The notes beneath the pieces were generated by a model, which had not been told where the DNA came from, did no database searches, and saw nothing but the letters and a program-made list of their open reading frames with translations. A stretch of 64,000 nt of DNA, from NCBI GenBank assembly GCA_934217675.1, contig CAKQCV010000003.1, forward strand, positions 1 to 64,000, in the 5' to 3' direction. Position numbers and translations under genes: made by a program. Source of the DNA: an uncultured Prevotella sp. GTDB lineage: Bacteria > Bacteroidota > Bacteroidia > Bacteroidales > Bacteroidaceae. Below are positions 26,977 to 35,800 of this stretch, piece after piece; positions within the stretch are counted from its first letter, which is position 1; the number at the start of each line of letters is the position of its first letter.

Positions 26977-28653
26977 CTATTCCCCCACAATCTGCTTTGC
27001 CCTTTCAAGAGCGAGATTGATGTGGCTGCAGATATTGTCCTTTCCTACAGAGTTGTAGAATCCGGCTTTTTCAAGAGCAGAGTGTACACTGGGGTTTACA
27101 CCGGAGAGCACGACCTGAATACCCTCTTTCTGGCTCATTGCACAAAGGTTAGTGAGGTTGTGGATACCTGTAGAATCAACAAACGGCACTTTTCTCATTC
27201 GTATGATGCGCACCTTCGGACGGTCGCCAAATGCTGCCATAATCTCTTCGAAACGGTTTCCTGCACCGAAAAAGTACGGACCGTTAATCTCGTATACCTC
27301 AACACCCTTCGGTATGGTGAGATGCTCAAGATTTCCCTTTATCATGTCGCTTTCCTCATTGATTTCATCCATAATCAGCTTCACGTCGGTAGTCTCTGAC
27401 ATACGTTTCATAAACAGCAGGCAGGCAATGATAAGTCCCACCTCGATAGCAACGGTAAGGTCGAAGATTATCGTGAGGAAGAAAGTAATGAGCAGCACGG
27501 TAACGTCGCTTTTCGGATTTTTCATCAGTGCGAGAAACGAACGCCATCCACACATGCCGTAAGATACAATCACCAGCACACCAGCCAGACAAGCCATAGG
27601 TATATACTTTGCAAGTGGCATGAAAAACAAGAATATGAGTAGCAGCACCACAGCATGAATGATACCCGCAACAGGTGTTTTTCCTCCGTTGTTGATGTTT
27701 GTCATTGTTCTGGCTATTGCTCCTGTTGCCGGAATACCTCCAAAGATAGGCGAGGCAAGATTAGCCACTCCCTGTGCGATAAGCTCTGTGTTAGAGTTGT
27801 GGTGGTCGCCAATCACACCGTCGGCAACTGTTGCCGACAGCAGCGACTCTATAGCTCCAAGCACCGCAATGGTTAGTGCTGGCGGAACAAGGCTCTTTAT
27901 TGTTTCCCATGTCAGTTCCGGCATGTGAGCCTCAGGTATGGCATTGCTCACCGAGAAGCGGTCGCCGATAGTCTCGATAGTGTCAACCCCTGCAAACTGC
28001 TTCAGCAGCAGTGCAGCCACCGTCATTACTATAATCGCCACTAACGAGCCAGGTATCTTCTTGCTGAATTTAGGCGTTACAGCAATAATCACCACGCTCA
28101 GTATTCCCACTGCCGCACACCACCAGTCGATGGTGTTGAAGTTGCAGATGTAGCACCACCATTTCTCCAGGAAATCGCTTGGCACCTTGTCGATGCTCAG
28201 TCCGAACAAATCTTTTATTTGCGTTGTGAAAATGGTCACTGCGATACCGCTCGTAAATCCCACCACGATAGGGTAGGGTATAAACTTGATGATGGTGCCG
28301 AGGTGCAGCACACCGAACAAGATGAGAAACGCTCCCGCCATCAGTGTGGCAATTGTAAGTCCCTCAAAGCCATACTGCTGTATGATACCGTATATGATGA
28401 TGATAAAAGCTCCTGTAGGTCCACCAATCTGCACCTTGCTTCCACCGAGCAGCGATATGATGAATCCAGCCACGATAGCCGTGATGATACCTTTCTCAGG
28501 TGTTACTCCCGATGCTATACCGAAAGCTATGGCAAGCGGCAATGCTACGATGCCCACGATTATGCCTGCCATGAGATCTGCCATGAATGTTTTCTTGTTG
28601 TAGTTCTTCAATGTTGTGAACAACTGCGGTTTAAAATCTAATGTACTGTTCAT
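26977..28653 (-). CDS. SulP family inorganic anion transporter with STAS domain
   Basis: 558 residues from ATG 28653 (MNSTLDFKPQLF); a longer frame to 28746 is rejected because it would read through the leader hairpin and promoter. The membrane core has the SulP signature near LMAGIIVGIVALPLAIAFGIASG and about 10-12 hydrophobic segments (to about residue 425), then a C-terminal STAS domain (about 450-550, GVEVYEINGPYFFGAG and VPFVDSTGIHNL). Members carry sulfate or bicarbonate across the inner membrane; the substrate cannot be told from sequence alone. The gene has its own promoter at 28744-28774 and a leader hairpin. Confidence 0.9.
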   Translation of the reverse strand: MNSTLDFKPQLFTTLKNYNKKTFMADLMAGIIVGIVALPLAIAFGIASGVTPEKGIITAIVAGFIISLLGGSKVQIGGPTGAFIIIIYGIIQQYGFEGLTIATLMAGAFLILFGVLHLGTIIKFIPYPIVVGFTSGIAVTIFTTQIKDLFGLSIDKVPSDFLEKWWCYICNFNTIDWWCAAVGILSVVIIAVTPKFSKKIPGSLVAIIVMTVAALLLKQFAGVDTIETIGDRFSVSNAIPEAHMPELTWETIKSLVPPALTIAVLGAIESLLSATVADGVIGDHHNSNTELIAQGVANLASPIFGGIPATGAIARTMTNINNGGKTPVAGIIHAVVLLLIFLFFMPLAKYIPMACLAGVLVIVSYGMCGWRSFLALMKNPKSDVTVLLITFFLTIIFDLTVAIEVGLIIACLLFMKRMSETTDVKLIMDEINEESDMIKGNLEHLTIPKGVEVYEINGPYFFGAGNRFEEIMAAFGDRPKVRIIRMRKVPFVDSTGIHNLTNLCAMSQKEGIQVVLSGVNPSVHSALEKAGFYNSVGKDNICSHINLALERAKQIVGE

Positions 28654-28685
28654 TTTGTTGTAGAAAAAAAGAATGAAAATAAAAT

Positions 28686-28722
28686 AGGGGCAGTTCTGCC
28701 AGTTACAAGCAGAACTGCCCCT
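28686..28722 (-). terminator. Strong hairpin in the sulP leader, possible attenuator
   Basis: A perfect 14-bp stem (28686-28699 with 28709-28722) and a 9-nt loop, GC-rich at its base. On the minus strand it is followed by a T-rich run ending in seven T, and then ATG 28653. It lies downstream of the promoter at 28744-28774, inside the mRNA leader. It could end the AraC transcript, attenuate sulP, or both. Confidence 0.75.
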
Positions 28723-28743
28723 TATCCTGTTAAAACAATGGTG

Positions 28744-28774
28744 CAAAAGTAGTTAAAAATGTTCAGATGACAAA
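28744..28774 (-). promoter_or_regulatory. Promoter for the SulP gene
   Basis: On the minus strand TTTG (28774-28771), 19 bp, TACTTTTG (28751-28744). Predicted leader about 85 nt, containing the hairpin at 28686-28722. Confidence 0.78.
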
Positions 28775-28820
28775 ATAAAAGTTAATAAATGTAGATGTTT
28801 ATTTGTAGTTATCAGTAGTG

Positions 28821-29696
28821 TCATCTCATGTTGTCGCGATATTCGCTTGGTTTGCATCCCACTTTCATTTTGAATTTGCTTGAGAAATAGTCAGGCGAGT
28901 CAAAATTCAGCTGGTATGCAATTTCCTTTATGCTTATGTCGGTGGTAGAGAGCAGCTCTCTGGCTTTTTGCAGTTTCAGCTCCTGTTGATACAGTGCCGG
29001 TGATACCCCAGTGAACTCTTTAAACAGTTTTCTGAAATTCGAGTACCCCATTCCCAGCTGTTCCGCAATCTCCTGTATAGTGATGCGGCTTTCAACCTCT
29101 TCGCGTATAATCAGTCTTGCCTTGTTTATCAAGTCCACCTTTGCCCTGTCCCGGTTCAGTATGATGTTCCTTTCCTTAGAGTACATCACCCCGATAAGGT
29201 TGTTTACTATTCCTGCAAGAATCTGTTGCGAGTAAGCCGCCTCCTCTTTTGCCGCCTTCATTGCCGCCTCATACAGGTGTATAATCTCTGCGCTATATCC
29301 CACATTGTATATAGGTTTTTCTGGCGATAGGAATCCGAATTTCACTCTATCGTCCATATTTCTCCCCTTGTATCCAATCCAGTAGCTCTTCCACTTTGAT
29401 GTTGGCAAGGGGTGGTAGCTGTGCCATTCGTCAGGGAAAAGCAGGAAGATGTCTCCCGACTTTATTCTCTGTTCTTTGATGTGTGCCGATGAGAACAAGC
29501 CTTCGCCCTCCACGAGATACAGCATTTGGTATTCGTTGAGCGTTCTCCCCTTGTTCACGTCAAAATAGTATCCTCCGGCATGCCCTCTTGTAGGGTACGG
29601 CTCTCCTGGTTGTAGCTCGTCGTATCCAACGGTGCTCACGGTCAGTCCCCACAAAGCATCCCTTTCGTTTGCTACCAAATATTTACTGTCTTGCAT
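28821..29696 (-). CDS. AraC family transcriptional regulator
   Basis: 291 residues. An N-terminal cupin-like sensing domain (about 30-130: YLVEGEGLFSSAHIKEQRIKSGDIFLLFPDEWHSY) and two C-terminal helix-turn-helix units (about 195-290: ITIQEIAEQLGMGYSNFRKLFKEFTGVSPALYQ and ISIKEIAYQLNFDSPDYFSSKFKMKVGCKPSEYR). The cupin arm suggests binding of a sugar or other small ligand. The ATG overlaps the 3' end of the acetyltransferase gene by 14 bp, so both are one operon read from the promoter at 30311-30341. Targets unknown. Confidence 0.93.
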   Translation of the reverse strand: MQDSKYLVANERDALWGLTVSTVGYDELQPGEPYPTRGHAGGYYFDVNKGRTLNEYQMLYLVEGEGLFSSAHIKEQRIKSGDIFLLFPDEWHSYHPLPTSKWKSYWIGYKGRNMDDRVKFGFLSPEKPIYNVGYSAEIIHLYEAAMKAAKEEAAYSQQILAGIVNNLIGVMYSKERNIILNRDRAKVDLINKARLIIREEVESRITIQEIAEQLGMGYSNFRKLFKEFTGVSPALYQQELKLQKARELLSTTDISIKEIAYQLNFDSPDYFSSKFKMKVGCKPSEYRDNMR

Positions 29697-30273
29697 ATTC
29701 TTTTTTAATTATAAATTGCAGATGCTTCATGGGGTGTCCGCCCCATGTTGCATCGTTGACATATTTGAATCCAATCTCAGTATACAGTTTTTCGGCATTC
29801 GGGTTACCCTTGTCCACGAGCAGTCCGGCAGCAGGCAGTCCCATCTTTTCAGCCTTCTCTATTGTCGCTCTGAGCAAGGCCGTTGCAACTCCTTTTTTTC
29901 TGAATTCACTTGCCACGGCAAGGCTGTCGAGATATAGCTCCCCTGCTTGTGTCTCGTCGTCCATGTTGCTGAAATCCCTTCCGAAGTCGTTCCGTGCCGC
30001 ACCCACGAATGCCTGTCTGAGAGTGTGCAGCAGCCCCCCGTCGTAAGACACGCATATCCCCATAATCTTCCCGTCGTCGTTTATTGCCGTAAGTGTATTT
30101 TTGTAGCTGTATTGTGAATTTTCCTGTTCAACGAGTCTTGTCATCGTATTTCGGAAATCTTCAAGCGTGTGTCTTTCTCCGGCATAAAAAAGGCAACATT
30201 CGTCGGTCATTGCCGTCATTATCAGTTGTGCTATGGTTGCAGACTGTGTTTTCTTAGCCTCCTGTATTCTCAT
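29683..30273 (-). CDS. GNAT family N-acetyltransferase
   Basis: 196 residues with the GNAT acetyl-CoA site LAVASEFRKKGVATALLRATIEKA (about 135-155, the R/Q-x-x-G-x-G/A pattern), and the following AAGLLVDKGNPNAEKLYTEIGFKYV strand-helix unit near the C-terminus. The C-terminal GGHPMKHLQFIIKKEY is typical of Bacteroides members. The substrate is unknown. First gene of the operon with the AraC regulator. Confidence 0.88.
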   Translation of the reverse strand: MRIQEAKKTQSATIAQLIMTAMTDECCLFYAGERHTLEDFRNTMTRLVEQENSQYSYKNTLTAINDDGKIMGICVSYDGGLLHTLRQAFVGAARNDFGRDFSNMDDETQAGELYLDSLAVASEFRKKGVATALLRATIEKAEKMGLPAAGLLVDKGNPNAEKLYTEIGFKYVNDATWGGHPMKHLQFIIKKEYARQ

Positions 30274-30310
30274 CTGATTATGTTATAGTTTGTATAAATA
30301 TATGTTGGTG

Positions 30311-30341
30311 CAAATATAGTAAATTAAGTGGAAAGCGCAAA
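30311..30341 (-). promoter_or_regulatory. Promoter for the acetyltransferase-AraC operon
   Basis: On the minus strand TTTG (30341-30338), 19 bp, TATATTTG (30318-30311). Predicted leader about 30 nt to ATG 30273. Confidence 0.78.
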
Positions 30342-30485
30342 ATCTAAGTGCGAAAACTTGGTATGGCAGCTTTTTGTATCGTAAGTCGGCAGTTTGGTGT
30401 AGCTTTGTCGGCAGGTTACCATTGTTTAGCTGACGTCTTTTATAGATGGGGTGGTGTGTGTCTATTTGATCTTTGGATGATGTTT

Positions 30486-30535
30486 TTCCCCTCCCCTCGC
30501 CTCCGCCCTTATTAAGGGGAGGCGGGGGAGGGGAA
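30486..30535. repeat. C-rich/G-rich imperfect hairpin
   Basis: A pyrimidine arm (30486-30510, mostly C and T) faces a purine arm (30514-30535, AAGGGGAGGCGGGGGAGGGG) across a short ATT loop. The very low complexity resembles dispersed intergenic repeats of Bacteroidetes genomes rather than an ordinary terminator. Confidence 0.6.
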
Positions 30536-30635
30536 GTAAAAACTCAATGACGAATACGTATAAAAAAACTTCCATTAAAAAAAACTCATCACTCCATATC
30601 CCAGACGACCATTGCTTTGAAAATAAATTTACATA

Positions 30636-30754
30636 TTAGCGCCACTTGCGCCACTTGCGCCATTGCGCCACTTGCGCCAATATAGTATAAAATGCCGTTT
30701 TTTTACTGTTTTACTGTTTTGGCGCAATGGCGCAAGTGGCGCAAGTGGCGCTAA
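30636..30754. repeat. Perfect 35-bp inverted repeat made of TGCGCCACT units
   Basis: The arm 30636-30670 is the exact reverse complement of 30720-30754, with a 49-nt loop. Each arm is itself built of 8-9-bp units of the form GCGCCACTT. The left side carries one further GCGCCA unit (to about 30679) beyond the paired arm. It can form a very stable cruciform or RNA hairpin. Confidence 0.85.
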
Positions 30755-30960
30755 CGGTGTAAATGAATGTTTATGCCGACTATACTGTTTTTTGTAAGAA
30801 AAAACGTTTTTTTTAGCATTGGCAGTAATGCTGTATTCACCGAATAGTGGAAATGTTTCATTTTGTGAAATAGGGTAAGATAAATACATGGAAAACGTTT
30901 GTATTTATGGATAAGCTTTGATTTTTTGTTGTTTTATGCTTGTGTTTGATAAAAAAGAAG

Positions 30961-30968
30961 TATTTTTG
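30961..30968 (+). promoter_or_regulatory. Candidate -7 box for the NRPS operon
   Basis: TATTTTTG fits TAnnTTTG, about 65 nt before ATG 31033. The nearest upstream TTTG (30945-30948) leaves only 12 bp, so the match is partial. Confidence 0.4.
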
Positions 30969-31032
30969 TGCTTTAAAAGTGAAAACTACTTATCAGCATA
31001 TTCTTTGTTGAATCAGTATAAACCAAGATAAA

Positions 31033-32802
31033 ATGGGTTTAAGAAACACATACATGCTTTCCAGAGCACAGAGATTCTTTCTGGTAGCTTCAGTCCTTAC
31101 AATGGTAGTACAGCAGTTTGCCGTCACGGCAGACAGCATAATTGTGAGCCATTTGATAGGGGCCGATGCCATGTCGGCAATAACCCTATACATGCCACTG
31201 AACATGGCACTTATCTCTATCGTTTCGTTTCTCGGTTTGGGTGCAACGATTGTTGTTGCCAAACTGATAGGAGCGCGCAAATACGACAAAGTGGGCAAGA
31301 TGCTGTCGATGGCAATGCTGTCGGTTGTTGTGGCAGGAGTGCTTGTAGGTGTGCTGTCGTTTGTTTTCCAAGATTCCATAACATCGGTTGTATGTCGCGA
31401 GCCACGATTGTATGGCTATACGAAGACCTATTCTGCGATAATGCTTGCTTTTTCAGTATTTCCAATGCTGTCAATGCTTTTCAGTCAGATTGTTTCAGCC
31501 GACGGAGCACCAGAATTGGCAGCAAAAGCCGTGTTTGTTACGGCAGCCGTAAACGTGTTGCTCGATTTCCTCTTTGTGGGAGGCATGAACATGGGCATAG
31601 CTGGTTCGGCGTATGCCACCGTTACGGCATACATCTGCGGGATAGCGGTTCTGCTCTCGTATATCATGGGCAAGCGGTGCTCCTTTAAGTTTACGTTCCG
31701 GCTGTCGGAGATATTGCCCTGTTTCAAGGGAAATATCTTGCAAGGACTGCCGTTGCTGATTTCAAACATGGTTCTGATGATATTGGTGTTCTCGATGAAC
31801 ACGATAGTGCAAGGCGCATTGGGAGCCGATGGCATGTCGGTTCTTGCTGTTTGCATGAACATACTGTCGATAGCCATAATGGTGTCTAACGGATTCGGCA
31901 ACACGGCAATGACCGTTGGTGGGCATCTGCATGGCGACATAGACCATCCGGGGCTGAACATCCTTGTTCTTCGCTGCCTGAAGATGATATTCTGGCTGTC
32001 GCTTTCGTTCACTGTAGTTTTCGAGCTGTTTCCATCCTGGTGTTGCAGTATCTTTGGCATAACCTCACCGGGAATGCTCAGTATGGCAACACGCGGCATA
32101 CGAATCTTCTTGTTGCTGCTCACCCCATACTGCATAGTGCTCACTTTGGCACGCATCTATCAGATGTTGGGCTTCATGCTGCTCACCCCCATTATTCTGC
32201 TCCTGTTCCCAGTGGTTTTGATATCAAGCATGATATCGTGGGTGAATCTTGCCGGTCCCGATATGCTGTGGTATGCTTTCCCGGAAAGTGCATGGTTGCT
32301 GTTGCTCGTAACATGTGCTGCAACAGAGTTTATAAGGAGAAGACGCAAGGATGAAAAACTGCTTCCGGTGGTGCTGCTTCCAGTATGCAGCAACGATGAT
32401 ATGGGGCTGAATAGATATGAATCGGTTCGTGTGAGAACAGCCGAAATTAACTCTTACCTTGACGAAAAGCGCAAGCTGCTCGAACGGATGAACCTTGACG
32501 AAAATATGGTGAACAATGCAGTGCATTGCATGGAAGAGGTCTTACTGAACATCTCACAGCATGGAGGTAAGGACATGTCGGCACACTATACCGATGTGAG
32601 GTTGACGGTAAAAGACGACAGCCTGGTGTTTACCGTGAAAGACGATGGAAAATCATTTGACCCAACAAAAGTTGAAGTGGACGGACAACGCTTCGGCTTG
32701 AAAATATTAAATTCCATGTGTGAGAACGTAGAATACAAGTATATGTTCGGGCAGAACATAACAACGCTGACATGGAATGTGGAAAACAATAACGGAAAAT
32801 AA
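31033..32802 (+). CDS. MATE-type exporter fused to a GHKL (RsbW-like) ATPase domain
   Basis: 589 residues. Residues 1 to about 435 are a 12-segment MATE/MOP flippase-type transporter (VVQQFAVTADSIIVSHLIGADAMSAIT at the start, AVNVLLDFLFVGGMNMGIAGSAYAT in the middle). After a basic membrane-edge stretch (FIRRRRKDEK), residues about 455-589 form a soluble GHKL ATPase domain: N-box NAVHCMEEVLLNISQH, G1 box FTVKDDGKSFDP, G2 box FGLKILNSM. That domain is like anti-sigma kinases. It precedes the first synthetase by 16 bp, so it likely exports the peptide product. What the ATPase domain does is unclear. Confidence 0.85.
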   Translation: MGLRNTYMLSRAQRFFLVASVLTMVVQQFAVTADSIIVSHLIGADAMSAITLYMPLNMALISIVSFLGLGATIVVAKLIGARKYDKVGKMLSMAMLSVVVAGVLVGVLSFVFQDSITSVVCREPRLYGYTKTYSAIMLAFSVFPMLSMLFSQIVSADGAPELAAKAVFVTAAVNVLLDFLFVGGMNMGIAGSAYATVTAYICGIAVLLSYIMGKRCSFKFTFRLSEILPCFKGNILQGLPLLISNMVLMILVFSMNTIVQGALGADGMSVLAVCMNILSIAIMVSNGFGNTAMTVGGHLHGDIDHPGLNILVLRCLKMIFWLSLSFTVVFELFPSWCCSIFGITSPGMLSMATRGIRIFLLLLTPYCIVLTLARIYQMLGFMLLTPIILLLFPVVLISSMISWVNLAGPDMLWYAFPESAWLLLLVTCAATEFIRRRRKDEKLLPVVLLPVCSNDDMGLNRYESVRVRTAEINSYLDEKRKLLERMNLDENMVNNAVHCMEEVLLNISQHGGKDMSAHYTDVRLTVKDDSLVFTVKDDGKSFDPTKVEVDGQRFGLKILNSMCENVEYKYMFGQNITTLTWNVENNNGK

Positions 32803-32817
32803 ATAATATCTAAGTAT

Positions 32818-35800
32818 ATGGAAAAAACAAATGTTTTGACTCAAGCGCAGCTTGGCATATTCCTGGAATGGATTGCCACACCTGCCATGACACAGTACAA
32901 TCTGCCGGTGCTTCTTGAATTGCCGAAGACTTTCAGTACAGAACGCCTGGTGGCAGCAATTGACAAATTGCAAGAATTGCGCCCGGAAATGAAAATCCAG
33001 TTCGTACTGGAAAATGGAGAACCGCGCCAGTATATAAACCGCTCCTTGCATATCCCTGTGAAACTGAGCACTGTGACAGAGGCGGAACTGCAAGACTATT
33101 GGGTGCAGATAGTGAAGCCCTACGACCTGTTGGGCGGAGAGCCACTGTGGCGTTTTGAGATAGTTGAAACGGAAAAACGCAAGTTCTTGTTCTTTGAGTG
33201 CCATCACTCGGTGGGCGACGGCATGACGCTTGGTTCTGTGTTTATTCATGAGCTTGATGCTATACTTTTGGGAAAAGAACTCACTCCAAACAATTATACT
33301 ATACTCGACTATGCAGAGGAGGAAAAGGAAACTCTTGGTAGCGATGTGTATAAGCGTGCGAAAGACTATTACATCGAAAAATATTCAGATACCAATTTGC
33401 TCACTCTTACGCAGAACAGCGATGACCCTTGGGGAAACAACATCGTTAGATCGGCTTATATGCCACTTGCTCAGGTTGACGAGTGGAGCAAGGAGCATGG
33501 CACAAACAGCAGTTGCCTGTATATGGCAGCCTTGGGCTATGTGCTATCAGAGTATAGCCGAGAAGACAAAGTGTCGTTCTCTATGGCAAACCATGGGCGT
33601 ACCAGCAAAAAGATAATCAACTCATACGGTATGTTCGTGCGCTCATCTCCTGTGCTTGCCGTAGTAGACAGAAAGCAGAAGACGATGGACTATATCAGTG
33701 GCTTCCGTCGTGAATTCATGAGCTGCATCCGCTATGGAGCATATCCGTTCAATCACTTCTGTCGCGACTTGAACCAGAAGATGGCAATATCATTCGGTTT
33801 CCAGGGAAAGGGAATGAAAGAGGATGTTATGTTCGGTGGAGTGGCGTGTATGGCAACACAGCTGCCTAAGGGACTCACTTCGTCAGACCTGAACGTAACC
33901 ATCTACCAAAGAGATGCCGACTACGACATCCGTTTGTCGGCAAGCGACAAGCTGTATAGCGTGGAGTATCTCGACCAGATGGCAGAGGCAATAAAGATTT
34001 GCGCACAGAACATGATGGCAAATCCTGATGCCGAGTTGGGCAAGATAAGTATTGTTAGTCAAGAAGAGCAAGAAAAGCTGCTTGCACTCTCAGAAGGCAA
34101 GGAACTGCAATACAACAAGGAAGAAACCTATGTAGACATGGTGGTGCGCCATGCCGAGCAGCAACCGGATGCAGTTGCCGTGGTGGATGTGGACAGCCAA
34201 ATTACGTATAAGGAACTGGACGTAAAGTCGAACATGCTGGCAAATGCATTGCTGAGACTTGGTTTGCAGCAAGAAGAATTCGTTGGCTTGATGCTGCCAC
34301 GCCGCAAGGAGTTTGAAATAGCCATATTGGGCGTGCAGAAGGCAGGAGGGGCATATGTGCCGATGGACAGCGAATATCCTATCGACCGCCTTACCTATAT
34401 GATAGAAGACAGCGAGGCTAACACCATAGTGACAACCCACGACTTATATGACCAAAAGAGTAAGGAGGGGAACTTCACGGTGAAGAACACAATCTTCATA
34501 GAAGACTTACTCGCTTCTGACGATGACGCTGCACCGGTGAACAACTCAAAACCCGAAGGCTTGGCATACATGATATACACATCAGGCTCAACAGGAAAGC
34601 CAAAGGGCGTTATGCTGCCTCACAGAGCATTGAGAGCATATCTGTCATGGAGAATATCCGAGATAGGATTAAGCAAAGATTCGCGCAACGTAGAGCATGC
34701 AAGCTTCTCGTTCGATGCGTCACTCGATGACTTGCTCTGTCCATTGGCAGCAGGAGGACAAGTACACCTCCTTCCAGAAGAGCTGCGCAAAGACCTTGAC
34801 GGAATATCACAATATATAAGGAACAACAACATCAACGGAATGACGTTGAGCACAGCACTCGGAATGGCTTTGCTCAACCAGTTCAGTGATCTTCCACTGA
34901 ACTATATGATGATGGGAGGAGAGAAACTGCTGCCTTTCCCTAAAACAGCAGTGAAGATTTTCAACGGATACGGACCTACAGAATTCTCCGTGTGCTCATC
35001 TTTCCATGTCGTTGACCAGGAAAAGGACGTTGACATACCTATCGGACGACCAGTGCCGAACACATACTCGTTTATTTGCGACAAAGCCGGAAACCTGTTG
35101 CCTCAGGGCGTGCCGGGAGAACTCTGCCTGTGTGGAGACCAAATGGCACGAGGATACTGGCATAGAGTAGAGCTGACAGAGGAGAAATTCTGCGATTGCC
35201 CATTCCTTCCAGGACACAAAATGTATCGCACGGGAGACGTGGCATGCTGGAACAAGGAAGGAAATCTGGAGTTTATGGGAAGAATTGACAACCAGGTGAA
35301 GATTCGCGGATTCAGAGTGGAAATGGGCGAAATAGAAAATGCTGCAAAACAGTTTGAAGGCATAAAGACAGTTGCTGCCGAGGTGAAAACGCTGGGTGGA
35401 TCAACAAAGCAGATTTGCCTGTACTACTCTGCCGACAGGGAAATAGTAAAGTCGGAACTCGAAGCCTTCCTGGCTGCAAGTCTTGCAGAATATATGGTGC
35501 CTACAGTTTACATGCAAATGGATGAACTGCCACTGACACCAAACGGAAAAGTGAACCGCAAGGCATTGCCAGAGCCTACTGTGGAGAGCGGTGTAGAGTA
35601 TGTAAAACCAGAAGGCAACGCCGAGGAGACAATAGCCGAAGCTATAGCTCAGGTGTTGGTATACGACAAGCCTGTTGGAGCACTCGACAATTTCTTCACC
35701 TTGGGAGGCGACTCTATCAAGTCTATACGCTTGGTGAGCATCTTGAGAACGAAAGGCATAAACATAAAGGTTAGCGATGTGTTGCAGAACAAAACCGTTC

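Larger units (their letters stand above)
30342..31032. other. Non-coding stretch ahead of the NRPS cluster
   Basis: About 690 bp with no supported gene. It holds a C/G-rich hairpin (30486-30535), a perfect 35-bp inverted repeat built from 9-bp units (30636-30754) and a candidate promoter box (30961-30968). An 86-codon frame on the minus strand merely reads through the inverted repeat. Confidence 0.6.

Noticed and set aside
28653..28746. N-terminal extension of SulP up to 28746
   Set aside because: It would translate the leader hairpin and overlaps the promoter; the internal ATG at 28653 gives the normal family start.
30636..30754. CRISPR array
   Set aside because: The 9-bp units are contiguous, with no spacers of uniform length, and no cas genes are near.
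30629..30889. 86-codon minus-strand frame with PLAPLAPLAP
   Set aside because: It only reads through the inverted repeat; no start context or homology features.
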